Shown here: in pieces, positions 19,141-28,552 of the stretch
Position numbering within the stretch: position 1 is the first letter of the stretch
How the letters are laid out: each line of letters begins with the position of its first letter
The notes under the pieces: model-generated
What the model was told of the DNA's origin: nothing
The model's database searches: none
Seen by the model: the letters and a program-made list of their open reading frames with translations, nothing else
Translations under genes and position numbers: made by a program
Source: Paulinella micropora
Taxonomy: Eukaryota > Cercozoa > Imbricatea > Euglyphida > Paulinellidae
DNA length: 64,000 bases
Direction of reading: 5' to 3'
NCBI GenBank assembly: GCA_019918135.1
Contig: WBZZ01004602.1
Coordinates: 1-64,000 of the forward strand

Positions 19141-19381
19141 TTTTACCCTCCGGTGCTTTTTACACCACACACACACAGACACAAAATGCAAACAGGGGGG
19201 AGAAGAGGAGGGAGGGAGAGGAGGGATGAAGAGGAGGGGGGGGGGTGCTCGCCGGAGAGGTAAGTAGAGAAAAAAGACGGGGGGGGGTGCCCCCCCCCCT
19301 TATTTGGTGCGTGTAAAAAAAACCGCCGAGCGCGTGGGACCAAGCGGGCAAACACAAAAAAGAAAGAAATTCTTCTCTGAG

Positions 19382-19597
19382 ATGTCTGCGCAAGAACAGG
19401 TTTCTCTAGCGTCAGCATCGGATTCGGTAGGATGCCAAGGCGAGGAGGAGCTGAGCTCGTTTATTTCGGGACTCTTGCTGGCGACGACGCGGCCCTCGCT
19501 GCCCATCTGCAGGCAGGACGGCTGCTGCGCACAAGCACTGGACGACAATCTCTATTGCGTGCTCCACGAGCCTGGCTGGTTGGAGAAAGCTGGCTGA
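19382..19597 (+). CDS. Small Cys/His protein
   Basis: 71 residues. The C-terminal half reads CRQDGCCAQALDDNLYCVLH: Cys-x4-Cys, then Cys-x2-His. That spacing pattern recalls EsV-1-7-type Cys/His repeats described in brown algae and their viruses, though the middle spacer is shorter than the usual one. A single small zinc-binding unit is plausible. A G/C hairpin lies upstream at about 19278-19300, and GTCTCTTATTAATTTTATT follows the stop. Confidence 0.5.
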   Translation: MSAQEQVSLASASDSVGCQGEEELSSFISGLLLATTRPSLPICRQDGCCAQALDDNLYCVLHEPGWLEKAG

Positions 19598-19925
19598 TAA
19601 TGCAAGTGAAGTCTCTTATTAATTTTATTTCTTTTTAAAAACGTCCGTTTCTTGGTATCCCAACTTGTTCGCGCGGGGAAATAAAAAGGGTGCGACAGCG
19701 GAGGGGGGGGGGAGGGCGCGGGAGGAGGAGGGGCAGGAGGGGGGGGGGGACAGAAGAGAAAGAAAAGAGCTTTTGTGAGCGAACTTTTCCCTTTCCACTA
19801 TCCCCATGCATGTCTAGTATAGTACCTATATTAATAATATCCTGTGGGGTACCAACGGAGCGCCGAGCTTTGCTAAGAAGCCGGCAAGGAGATAGAGAGA
19901 GCGACGGAGTGTCGATCTGGACTAG

Positions 19926-21080
19926 ATGAGCCAAAAAGCAGCGCCCAGATTTCTTGAAGAAGAAGGGATTGAGACATGGCCCTTGCAGCTAGATAACGCA
20001 TTGGAAGAAAAACAGACAACGTGGCTGCTATGGCTGCGACCGTTTCTGTCGCGTGTCTATCCCGGGGTTACGCTGATTTGGGATGATCAATGTTTGACCA
20101 ATCTCCGATTTTCAAGTAAGAGCAAAAATCAGCCTGCTCTTTTGCAGGAGAGCGCTTTCGTAGCAGCCAAGCCCGTCGATGAAGATGGAGCGCCAGCTGT
20201 CATAACTCGCGTGTTCCTAGATGTTCAAGAATGGTCGACGGCCGAGATGACGACTTGGGGAGGGATCTTGACGGCCGTGCAGGTGCTACTTCTAAACTTA
20301 AAAAAGAAGCTGTACCGCCTTAACAGCGAAAAGACGCTTGTAACGGCACGTTTGGAGCCCTCTTGGGACTCTGTGGTGAAGACGTTTGAGAATGAGCTGA
20401 GCTTTCAACACAGACCTGCAAGATATGTTGTGGACGTACGCTATCTGCCCAAGCTGCAATACAGTCTTTGGCCGCAGGAACTACCGCAGTTTCTTGCTGC
20501 GTGGCCAAAGTGTGAAGCGGTAATACGCGCCAAAATACTCACAAACCTTCGAGAGCGACAAGAGCTTGGCGAACCTAGTGATGCTATCCTAAAACAAGTG
20601 GCGCAATGGTGCCAGGATGTAGCTAGCTCTACGCACGTAGAGCCACCGACTGACAAAGAAAGGCCAATTCTACGGAACATAAAAGCTAAGAAACACTGGG
20701 CAGGGAATAGAGAGCTGCTCAGAGAATTCGAAGGCACTTTAGGCAAGATAAATCAGCTCCTGTGTATAGCAGTTAATGAAAGCAAGGAACGGCGCGAGGC
20801 TGTCATTGCAGCGCTCAGCAGGTTCGGCTCTGAGGACGATGGTAAGGGTTGGTTAACCAAGGAGTACCCGGAATGGATCCCCGGAGCCTTGTATCAGGCA
20901 ACTCATGCGCACATACTCGACGAAGAACTTGTGTGCAAGGCCAAGCAGATGCTAAGGAAAAATATGCTCGCTGAACAGCAGAAAGGAATCGACTGGTTGC
21001 TGCAGGAATACGACAGTATCTGCGCAGAGGCTAGAATCTGTCCCAAATGTGGCAAGCTGATTCGTGAGCGACAAGCCTAA
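19926..21080 (+). CDS. Unknown protein ending in a CPKCG zinc-binding pair
   Basis: 384 residues from the ATG at 19926. Composition is that of a globular mixed fold; the second half is helical and charged. The end carries ICPKCGKLIRE, half of a zinc ribbon. Codon choice is less G/C-biased than in neighbouring genes, like the group 23385-26399, which may mean a different origin or age. The 328 bases upstream hold a polypurine G-run tract and an AT-rich TATTAATAATATC stretch just before a possible leader. No family recognised. Confidence 0.75.
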   Translation: MSQKAAPRFLEEEGIETWPLQLDNALEEKQTTWLLWLRPFLSRVYPGVTLIWDDQCLTNLRFSSKSKNQPALLQESAFVAAKPVDEDGAPAVITRVFLDVQEWSTAEMTTWGGILTAVQVLLLNLKKKLYRLNSEKTLVTARLEPSWDSVVKTFENELSFQHRPARYVVDVRYLPKLQYSLWPQELPQFLAAWPKCEAVIRAKILTNLRERQELGEPSDAILKQVAQWCQDVASSTHVEPPTDKERPILRNIKAKKHWAGNRELLREFEGTLGKINQLLCIAVNESKERREAVIAALSRFGSEDDGKGWLTKEYPEWIPGALYQATHAHILDEELVCKAKQMLRKNMLAEQQKGIDWLLQEYDSICAEARICPKCGKLIRERQA

Positions 21081-21142
21081 CTATTAAACCCGGTTTGTGT
21101 GTTCTTGGCGTGGTGGTCATCTTGCCACTCTGCCCTCGCGAC

Positions 21143-21307
21143 ATGCACTCCGCTCCGCAGGCCAAGCCCACCCCGCCTGTTTACGAAGCAGATGACGCCG
21201 AGGGCCTGCTGTGCGGGCGGGATGAAGACATTCATAGAAGAATTCGATTGCTGGTAGATTGCATCAAGGACTGTACATCATCGGCGGCCGTCCGTCCCCC
21301 CATTTGA
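21143..21307 (+). CDS. Possible small protein
   Basis: 54 residues (MHSAPQAKPTPPVYEADD and onward), with LLVDCIKDC near the end. It follows the gene at 19926-21080 by 60 bases on the same strand and is followed by GTAATTAAAATAC. No similarity known; it could be a chance open stretch. Confidence 0.3.
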   Translation: MHSAPQAKPTPPVYEADDAEGLLCGRDEDIHRRIRLLVDCIKDCTSSAAVRPPI

Positions 21308-21391
21308 GTTGTAATTAAAATACTTTTGGATCATTTCTGCGCAAAAGGAAACTTGTTAATAAAAAAGGCTTTTTGTAGCACTTGAATCATT

Positions 21392-23138
21392 TTAGGTTGA
21401 AATATTATTCTTGACCTTCCCGGTCGTAACGGCACAGTTGGCGAGGGCGCGCGCGAGCGGCAGGTTGGGGCACGAGTGCCAGGAGTTGCTTTCCGGATCA
21501 TAGCACTCCACTGACGCGAGAGGCACACCGCGCGCGTTCGCACCGCCCAACACGTAGATTAAGCCGTCCAACACAGCTGCGCAAGCGTCTTCGCGGGCTT
21601 CAAGGAGGGGCGCCACTTCTTGCCAACTGTCGTGTGCAAGGTCGTAGCGCTCCACCGTAGACAGCACCCGCCCCGCGAGGTCCCGTCCGGCAATGGCGTA
21701 AACACCATGACCTTCCAACACGGCGGCTGAGCAGCCCCACCTGGGGGTTCGGAGGGCGGCGACGGGGCTCCAGCGCTGAGTGGTTGGGTTGTAGCACTCC
21801 ACTGATTCCAGGATCTGATCGCCGGGGCCCTTGCCTCCAATTACGAAGAACCGCGCTTGGCTCCCGACACCAAGAACCGCCCCGCCCAGGTAGGCTCGCG
21901 CGTAGGCCATCGGTTGCAGGTTTTCCCAACGGTTGGTCACACAGTCGTAGCGCGCCACGTTGGGCGTGATGGCGCCACGAGCGATTCCGCCCGCCACCAG
22001 GATGCTGTGGTCCTCGATAGAAGCGGCCACCGCGCCCAGCAAACCCAGCGTGCTGGGCAGGCTGTCCCCTTGCCGAAACCAGCGCTGCAGCCCCCTCCAG
22101 CCCGCGCTAGCGGGCTGGTGTAGAGACGTTCCATGGTGGGCACAGGGCGGTGGTCGGGACCCACGCCGCCTAAAACATACAGTACACCGTCAACAGAGGC
22201 ACACGCTGCGTGTGAGCGCGGGGTGAGGAGCCTGCAGCTTGCTTCCTTCCAGCCCAGCCCGCTAGCGCGGGCTAGAGGGGGCAGCATGGCCCCCGGGTAG
22301 AAGTGCACGGTGTCTAGCAGAGCCCTTTGGCCGGGCACCCCGCCGAAGCCACCAAAGACGTACAGCGCCCGCGGCTCGGGCTGCAGGCGGGGCAGGATCT
22401 TTTTTTCGCGGATTACTTGGGCGAGGTCGGGTGCCCTGGAGATCTCTAGACAGGAGCTGACGTGTTCGGCTTCGACGTCGACGTCGACGTTGGCCTGGGA
22501 GCAGAGCGCCTGCAAGGCCTGCTTGTGCTGGCCGATCATTCTGCGCAGGGCGTAGAGTTGCTTACAGAGTTCCGCCTCCTGGTCGTCGGAGCTCGCGTCC
22601 ATGCGCAGGCACAACGCCGCGGCCTCTTGCTCCAGCCCCTGCATGTCGTGTTGGCGCCGAGCGATCTGGTCTGCGACGCGCGCGCGGGCCTCGCTGCCGG
22701 CGTTCGCGAGTCCCGGCCAGCGCGAGCGCAGGCCTCGGAGCCTCAGTTGCAAACCCGGGGGGGCGGACTCAGCCAGCTGACGACGCGGGCTGGGCGGCTT
22801 GCCCCCCGGGCTCAGCGCCCGGGACAAGCTGGCTGGTGTTCCAAGGTAAAGGAAAAAGTGTCGTCCTGCTCTGGTTGGGCCGGGGCAGAACCATAGCGGG
22901 CGTCAGGTAGCTGTGCCAGCTGGTTGATGATGCGCAGCAAGGATTCGTAGAGCTCCACGGCAGACGGGTTCACGACGACGAGCGGCGGCTGTGCAGGCTG
23001 CGGCTGTGCAAGCCGCGGGCAGGCCCCCTCCGCGGTGCCAGTGGGCCGGGGTTCTTCGTCCTCGTCTAAACTAGTGGAGCTCTGGGGGGCGACGGCGGCG
23101 AAGACAGGCGCACGCTTGGCTCTCTTTCTTGGTGGCAT
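21392..23138 (-). pseudogene. Kelch-repeat gene with two embedded palindromes, frame not continuous
   Basis: The start at 23138 opens MPPRKRAKRAP, a basic nuclear-type signal, followed by a proline-rich stretch. Next comes a helical coil (around 22480-22700) and at least six kelch blades (YVFGGFGG, YVLGGVGPD, LVAGGIARG, FVIGGKGPGD, YAIAGRD, YVLGGANARG). Palindromes of the AGCCCGC type sit inside at 22098-22117 and 22255-22273, each with a neighbouring C-rich half. The frame changes about twice along the gene, so it looks broken unless the changes are assembly errors. The second kelch gene of the window; the first (9291-10346) has no coil. Confidence 0.7.
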
Positions 23139-23139
23139 A

Positions 23140-23384
23140 TAGCTTTGCAGGGGAAAAGGCAACGGGAGCAAAAAGACCGAACAGAAGCTGGGGGGGGGGC
23201 GAAGGAGGGGGGGGGGTGCGGTGTTGATGGGGGGGGGGGGGATTGGGAGAGGGAGAGAGAGGGGGGGGGGGCGCTCCCCCCCCCCCAAATTTTTTGTCTG
23301 TCCTCCTCTCCCTCTGCTTCCTACCCTGACTTGCTCACTATTGTCTTTGTAAACAAGAAGACTGACGGTGTGTCAAGAGTTGGT
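23140..23384. promoter_or_regulatory. Divergent upstream region rich in G-runs
   Basis: Between the starts at 23138 and 23385. It carries four G-runs and a strong G-run/C-run hairpin at about 23255-23287, about 100 bases before the plus-strand start. Confidence 0.4.
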
Positions 23385-24794
23385 ATGACGGACAAGCCAG
23401 CCGAGGATTGCAACAAATGCACAAAGCCATTTACCCCAGCCAAAGCGTTGGAGAAGCTTGTTCCCTACATCAATCCGCAGACTGGTTTCAATCCGGAGCA
23501 GGAGGCGCCCAAGAGACACGTGATCGTAGGGGCGGGCGGAGGGGGTGACTTCCATGCTGCCCTACTACGCGCCGTGATTGGCTACTTTCAGTCTAAGGAA
23601 GCTGATAATGCAAACAAGCATACATGGCTGACCCTGACGGCCGGGTACTTGCCAAAAGATTACATGAAAAATATGACGAGTGGCTCGACAAAGAAGACGA
23701 GTGATGGCCCAACGGAATATGAGAGGGCTCGACTGACGGAGGAACAGGCAAAGAAATGGCTCAACCACCTCAAGCAGGCCGGCGAAGGCGCTCAGAACGA
23801 GGCTGCGCCCTTCAAGATCAAACCCCAAGCTCGTGCAGCTATGCAAAAATTGATTTCTGACGACTTTGGGGAGATGGTGCCCTCAAACAAGGATGTTTCC
23901 GCTCAGATGAAGAATTCATCCTTTGTGTACGGCTCCTTGATGCAGGAGGCGATTGCTTTGAGCGAAGCCAAGGAAGAGCTTAAGGGAGCAGAGGTTGTCA
24001 TGCCAGAGGCCTGGATGTTTCCCTCGACCAAGAATTTTGGCGGTCAAGATTACAAGTCTATGGTCAGCGAGCTGTCTAGCTTTCTACGAGGAAAGTTTCC
24101 CACCGAGGAGGACTTCGATGTTACATTACTCGACGTTGGAGGCGACATTCTGAAGACTGACAGGAATGAACGGGATGTGTGCGTTCTGAAAGCCTTCCAC
24201 GAGATATACCAAGAGCGAAAGCTGCCGAATTTCAAGTCGCTGCGAGTAGAAGTGTATGGTCCAGGCTGCGACATGCACGCGCCCTCGCTGCGCGAGGCCA
24301 AAGCTGAGCTGGAAAGCTTTGTGACGAAAAATAAAGGCATTTCTAAGCGCGAGAGCGCAGCCTTAGCGCGTGGCTTTGCTCGGGGTGTGTTGGGTTTTAA
24401 GTTTATGGCAGACACACGAGAGCCAGGCAGAGCCAACGACTGCTTTGCCGGAGCGGTAGAGACGTACAAGCAGGTCCGGACCAAGAACAATGCACTGTCT
24501 CCAAAGCAGGCTTGTGCGCCGGCGATGGAGTACGTCGAACAAAAGCTACTGCAGCGTTACGATGTCAAGGATGGCACGGGTAAGGCAGAGACGGTTAAGC
24601 AGGAGGTAGAAGCAGACGGGACAGGTGTACTGCAGCAATTGAGTAGATGCTACGTCTTCAGCTTTGGAGGAGGGCGCAAAGAGTTTACCATACAGGAAAG
24701 GAAAGAAAAATTCCCTTTATTCAACGTTCGCATGCCCTACTGGCCTGGGCGGGCGCGGGATAAGGCACTATGTCTCAAGAGAAGAGTTCTATGA
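23385..24794 (+). CDS. DUF1152-like protein
   Basis: 469 residues. Near residue 45 is HVIVGAGGGGDFHAALL, a glycine-rich nucleotide-binding-like loop, and near 245 is LLDVGGDIL. This pair is the hallmark of DUF1152 proteins (prokaryotic family, function unknown). An N-terminal Cys-x2-Cys pair (CNKC) precedes it. A protein-like continuation exists in another frame at about 24750-24929 (YVSREEFYDLFPTQEDFDL), so the present C-terminus may not be the original one; one interruption is likely. Nucleotide binding is inferred. Confidence 0.65.
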   Translation: MTDKPAEDCNKCTKPFTPAKALEKLVPYINPQTGFNPEQEAPKRHVIVGAGGGGDFHAALLRAVIGYFQSKEADNANKHTWLTLTAGYLPKDYMKNMTSGSTKKTSDGPTEYERARLTEEQAKKWLNHLKQAGEGAQNEAAPFKIKPQARAAMQKLISDDFGEMVPSNKDVSAQMKNSSFVYGSLMQEAIALSEAKEELKGAEVVMPEAWMFPSTKNFGGQDYKSMVSELSSFLRGKFPTEEDFDVTLLDVGGDILKTDRNERDVCVLKAFHEIYQERKLPNFKSLRVEVYGPGCDMHAPSLREAKAELESFVTKNKGISKRESAALARGFARGVLGFKFMADTREPGRANDCFAGAVETYKQVRTKNNALSPKQACAPAMEYVEQKLLQRYDVKDGTGKAETVKQEVEADGTGVLQQLSRCYVFSFGGGRKEFTIQERKEKFPLFNVRMPYWPGRARDKALCLKRRVL

Positions 24795-24881
24795 TTTGTT
24801 CCCAACGCAGGAGGACTTTGACCTCATAGTAAGTGATACACCAAAGTTGAGTGTGAGTGTGCCAGCATACGACGAGGTGTC

Positions 24882-25184
24882 TTGCACCCAAACGTACACG
24901 CCGGCTGTACGTATAGACTTGGCTCAATAAAGGAAGGTAGCAAGAGAAAGCCGGGGTACAAAAAAGTTTCGTTTAAATATAATAAACAAATCTGGCCAAA
25001 CAAACATTTTTTTAAAGATCAGCTATTGCTATTGCCAAACCTGAACGTGTGGAGGGAACGGGAGGGAGTATGTTTGAATCTGGGAGCTGCGCTAAAAGCT
25101 CGTTTACTTAATGTCAATAAAAAACTGCCGACGTACGACCCTAAACTTCCGGCCAATGCTCCAACGTTTTACACGATACATTAA
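24882..25184 (+). other. Possible continuation or small gene after the DUF1152-like gene
   Basis: An open stretch with protein-like content (KKVSFKYNKQIWPNKHFFKD, then LGAALKARLLNVNKKLP) ends at 25184. It overlaps the end of the continuation noted for the preceding gene. I cannot tell whether it is a separate small gene, an exon or a decayed tail. Confidence 0.3.
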
Positions 25185-25238
25185 GCTCGAGCTCCGGCAT
25201 ATTTTGAACAAAATAGCAGCTGAATGTTTTTCTAAAGT

Positions 25239-25495
25239 CTATTGTTTCTTTTTAATTAACTGAAACACGACTTGTTCATACAAGCGCAGAACGTGGCGCG
25301 TGCAGTCGGAGATTCCTGGCGTGTTCTGTCCCCAGTGCGCTAGAGTCTGCCCAAGCATGCTTAGGTGAGATCTGTAGGTCCCGCGAGCTGATATCAGAGA
25401 TTCGGCGAAGAAACGTCATGTCTACAAAAAGAAGACAAAAACAAGGCAAGTGAGCTCAATAGAGACTTACAAGCGCAGTGCTCTTTTACTTTGAA
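25239..25495 (-). other. Candidate small gene with an intron
   Basis: On the minus strand an open stretch ending at 25239 reads LGQTLAHWGQNTPGISDCTR and VLRLYEQVVFQLIKKKQ, which looks like real protein. Upstream (about 25417-25471) lies a sequence with a consensus donor GTAAGT and a pyrimidine tract ending TTTTTGTAG, typical of a spliceosomal intron of about 55 bases. The exon phase does not clearly connect the two, so the structure is open. Confidence 0.3.
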
Positions 25496-25535
25496 ATGTG
25501 ACGTGTGTTCGGGGGGGGGGGGTAGAGGGGTCATA

Positions 25536-26399
25536 TCAGGGCTTGGTGGTGAGATGGGGGGGGGGGAGCACTCCCCCCCCCTTTATCGCGCGCGTGTGCC
25601 AGAGAAAAAGCTTTTTTTGTAAAATCAAAGGGGAAGAGGTATACTTTTTGTTCCGCGTTTGTGCTTTCGCGCATGAGTGCGCGGCCGGGGAAACGGGGAG
25701 GAGGGGGCGCTGGCCTGCTTCTCTGGGTTTGCCTCTGTCTTTTTTCTTTTGTTTACCGAATTGTATGTGAATACCTTGGATGGTAGGTTTCTTTTTTGTC
25801 AGCCATGTACGAACCAGTGATAATAATCGTTGCAGAACACGGTCCTTGCTCAGAGTGTTGATTAGACAAGCTTGCGCCAAGTGGGTATAGTAAATGATTA
25901 CCTCGTACGCGACAGAATCTACGTCTTTCAACCTCTGGATCGTAAAGGCTGCATACGATTCTCCCTTTTCTTTTTCGGACAAGACTATATATTTCTTGTG
26001 TATGCTCTTTTCTCTGCATGTCATTACTGATCGAATAAAAATCAGCTCTTTTAGACACTTTGTTGCCTCTTGTGCCGAAACAGCAGTGACCATATACTGA
26101 GCGCCCGGATGAGGGGGATTATCGGTTGCTGTAGAAAAGATATGTTTCTTTATCTGCTCGTCCAGAGATCTCCATTTTTTCACAAACTCCTTCCCCAACC
26201 TGCTGGCACTCTCTTCAGATTCCGTGATTAAGAAGCTACGTGCGGCGTCAGCGCCATTTACGCTCGAGTTGTTATTTTGGAGTCTTTGTCGAAGATACTC
26301 AATCACATCGAGTGTACTATTCTTCGCGCGGTCAACAATAAACTTGCTTTTCTGTACCTCTTTGTAGCACATAACAGATTTCGTGCTTTGGTTTCCCAT
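25536..26399 (-). CDS. Unknown protein with N-myristoylation signal
   Basis: 287 residues from the ATG at 26399. The start MGNQSTKS fits the N-myristoylation consensus (Gly2, Ser/Thr at positions 5-6, Lys7), so attachment to a membrane is inferred. The body is helical and charged, with no known domain. The last 80 residues come from a Lys-rich and then a G-run-derived stretch and are probably not part of the ordered protein. Codon use is less G/C-biased than in most neighbours. Confidence 0.65.
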   Translation of the reverse strand: MGNQSTKSVMCYKEVQKSKFIVDRAKNSTLDVIEYLRQRLQNNNSSVNGADAARSFLITESEESASRLGKEFVKKWRSLDEQIKKHIFSTATDNPPHPGAQYMVTAVSAQEATKCLKELIFIRSVMTCREKSIHKKYIVLSEKEKGESYAAFTIQRLKDVDSVAYEVIIYYTHLAQACLINTLSKDRVLQRLLSLVRTWLTKKKPTIQGIHIQFGKQKKKDRGKPREAGQRPLLPVSPAAHSCAKAQTRNKKYTSSPLILQKKLFLWHTRAIKGGGVLPPPHLTTKP

Positions 26400-26479
26400 A
26401 GATTGGGCCGCACCAGTGTATGGGTGCCTGTTGTACCTGAGAGACCTGCCTACTGGGGGGCACAAGAAAAAAACTGAAA

Positions 26480-27860
26480 AAAAATTGCTTTTCGTTCTTT
26501 AATAAAACTAACTACGAGGTTTTAATCTTGGCACTGAGAACTAGGAGCGGGAGAGGGAAGGGACAGAAATGAGACACTTTCCTGTCTTTAGCCCACCGTC
26601 CGAGAACTTGGGCAGGGAGGGGGGGAAAGCCAAGAAAGTACAAAGAAATGTATTAAAAAAAGTCTCGACAAGGTAGAAGGGGGAGAGGGGGGGGGCGGCC
26701 CGGCATAGGCTCAGTGCCATCTGCTTAGTTTTGTTTCAGTTCTGCCATGTGCTCTTTGAGCCCCCCGGGCTCAGGGGGGCGGGGGGGGGGTAGAGGGGAA
26801 GGGAGGCACAAAACAAATTTACAGGAGAGAGGGCGGGGGGGGGGGGGGGTGCTAGGGACAAAGGGGCGTCCCCGTCTAAGAACCGGGAGCGGGAGAGGGA
26901 AGGGACAGGAAAAGGGGGGGCGCCCAAGAATGTGCGAAATTTTTTTATTAAAGCTCAACAAAGTCTTACACTTGGCACTGAGAACTAGGAGAGGGAGAGA
27001 GAAGAGGCAGGGGAGGAGGAGGCACGGATTATCTTCGCCCCGTCTGAAGAATCAGGAGCGGGGATGGGACGGGTGAGGGGCAGGGGCGCGCTACGAATGT
27101 ACAGAAAAGAAATAATAAAAGAAATCCTTGACAAAGTTTTAATCTTGGCACTGAGAACTAGGAGGGGCAGGGCAGGGGGGTTAGCACTTCTTTGGCTTAG
27201 CGCACCGTCTGCGAACTTGGACTGGGAGGAGAAAAAAGGGGGCTTAGTGGAGGCGTTTTATGTATTTTTTTGTAGCTTCTGCGCCCTTCCCCTCCTCCCT
27301 CCCCTGAGCCCAGGGGGCTCAAGGAGCAGGGGAGGAAAAGTTGGCAGAAAGGATCTTTTGATACAGAGGGGGGGGGGGAGCGCCCCGGCGTAGGCTCATC
27401 TGCTTAGTTTTGTTTCAGTCTGCCATGTGCTCTTTGAGCCCCCCGGGCTCAGGGGGGCGGGGGGGGGGGGTAGAGGGGAAGGGAAGCACAAGACAAATTT
27501 AAAGGAGAGAGGGCGGGGGGGGGGAAGGGGCAGGGAAAAGGGGGGCGCCCAAGAATTTGCGAAATTTCTTTATTAAAGCTCAACAAAGTTTTAATCTTGG
27601 CACCGAGAACTAGGAGGGGCAGGGCAGGGGGGGGAGGGTAATTCCTTGTCTTAGCGCACCGTCTGAGAACTTGGACAGGGAGGGGAGAAAAAGGGGGCTT
27701 AGTGGAGGCGTTTCATGTATTTATTCTCTTTTGTAGCTGCCGCGCCCTTCCCCGCCCCTTCCCTGCTCCTTCCCTGCTCCTTGAGCCCCCCTGGGCTAAA
27801 GCTCGACAAGAAATGTACAACAAAGGAATAATAAAAAAATCCTTGACAAGGTTTCGGCCT
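26480..27860. repeat. Non-coding repeat block with a ~680-bp duplication
   Basis: No credible gene in 1.4 kb. The block alternates two modules. Module 1 (TTGGCACTGAGAACTAGGAG with flanks) occurs at about 26530, 26970, 27145 and 27595. Module 2 (CATCTGCTTAGTTTTGTTTC through GAGCCCCCCGGGCTC) occurs at 26718-26850 and 27397-27515. A third piece (GCACCGTCTG... GTGGAGGCGTTT) occurs at 27200 and 27655. The larger unit is repeated at about 680 bp. A/T motifs TTTTTATTAAAG and TTTATTAAAG recur inside. Part of the block reappears inverted at 49785-49885. Confidence 0.7.
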
Positions 27861-27874
27861 TTAATCTAACTAAC

Positions 27875-28324
27875 TCAGCCCTCTGCGCCGGGGGGCTGTG
27901 CGCCAGCGGGCTCGGGGCTGTGTTGCGGCTCGAAGATCGGGGGGATATTGCCAAAGATTGTGCGCAGCTGAGCCGTCGTCAGAAAGTGCACGTTGTGTTG
28001 GCTGTCAATCAGGCACGCCCTGCAGTTATTGTCCCGGGGGGGATCATGCTGCCGGGAGGCATGCTGGCCCTCGACCCCCCCTGCCTTGTCCCCTCCAGCC
28101 CGCGCCAGCGGGCTGGGCGGGCTGGGCTGGCTGGGCGGGCTGGGGGTGAGCCACAAGAGATAGTCCGCGCTGACCTGGCGGCAGATCCGCGCCATGCTTT
28201 TCGGAGCCAGCTCCACAGGGACCAACCGCGCCGTCTGCAAGGCCTCCCACCTTTCGCCCTCAATCATCAAAACACGACCACGACAAAACACCCCGTGGCT
28301 CGCATGGTGGTTGCACTTAATCAT
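27875..28324 (-). CDS. Small unknown protein with embedded twin-hairpin element
   Basis: 149 residues from the ATG at 28324. Residues 1-60 are a compact Cys/His-containing segment (IKCNHHASHGVFC). The middle (about 60-100) is encoded by a palindromic insert: CAGCCCGC-GCCA-GCGGGCTG at 28096-28115 with a second GGGAGGCATG-type hairpin at 28033-28065. The frame continues through the insert and resumes as NCRACLIDSQHNVHFLTTAQ. This is the best in-frame example of a protein-embedded palindrome here. Function unknown. Confidence 0.55.
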   Translation of the reverse strand: MIKCNHHASHGVFCRGRVLMIEGERWEALQTARLVPVELAPKSMARICRQVSADYLLWLTPSPPSQPSPPSPLARAGGDKAGGVEGQHASRQHDPPRDNNCRACLIDSQHNVHFLTTAQLRTIFGNIPPIFEPQHSPEPAGAQPPGAEG

Positions 28325-28489
28325 TTACCTTTTTTCTGAGTTTCAAAAAAAGAGCCCCTGCCCTGCCCTTGCATTTTCTCCCCTCGCCCCGCCCCTGTAT
28401 CAGTTTTCCCTGAGATAGAGCAAAAGAGAGAAGAGAGGGGACGGGGAAGGGAAAGGGGAAGCAGCCCCAGCCCCCACCCTCCCCCGCCC

Positions 28490-28552
28490 CCCTTCCAAGC
28501 CCCGTGCCAGCGGGGGGTGGGGTACATATAGTAATATCTGTACAGCAAGGAG
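28490..28552 (+). promoter_or_regulatory. Conserved promoter block of the surface-protein family (copy 1)
   Basis: A hairpin (CCCCGTGCCAGCGGGG type), then GGGGTACATATAGTAATATC, then GGAGATGGGGATG at the start. The same order occurs at 33070-33133 and 36690-36748 with about 60% or more identity, so the three genes likely share regulation. Confidence 0.5.

Noticed and set aside
26480-27860. Coding genes such as the open frames at 26747-27076 and 27064-27393
   Set aside because: Sequence is G-run and repeat derived; the frames differ between repeat copies.
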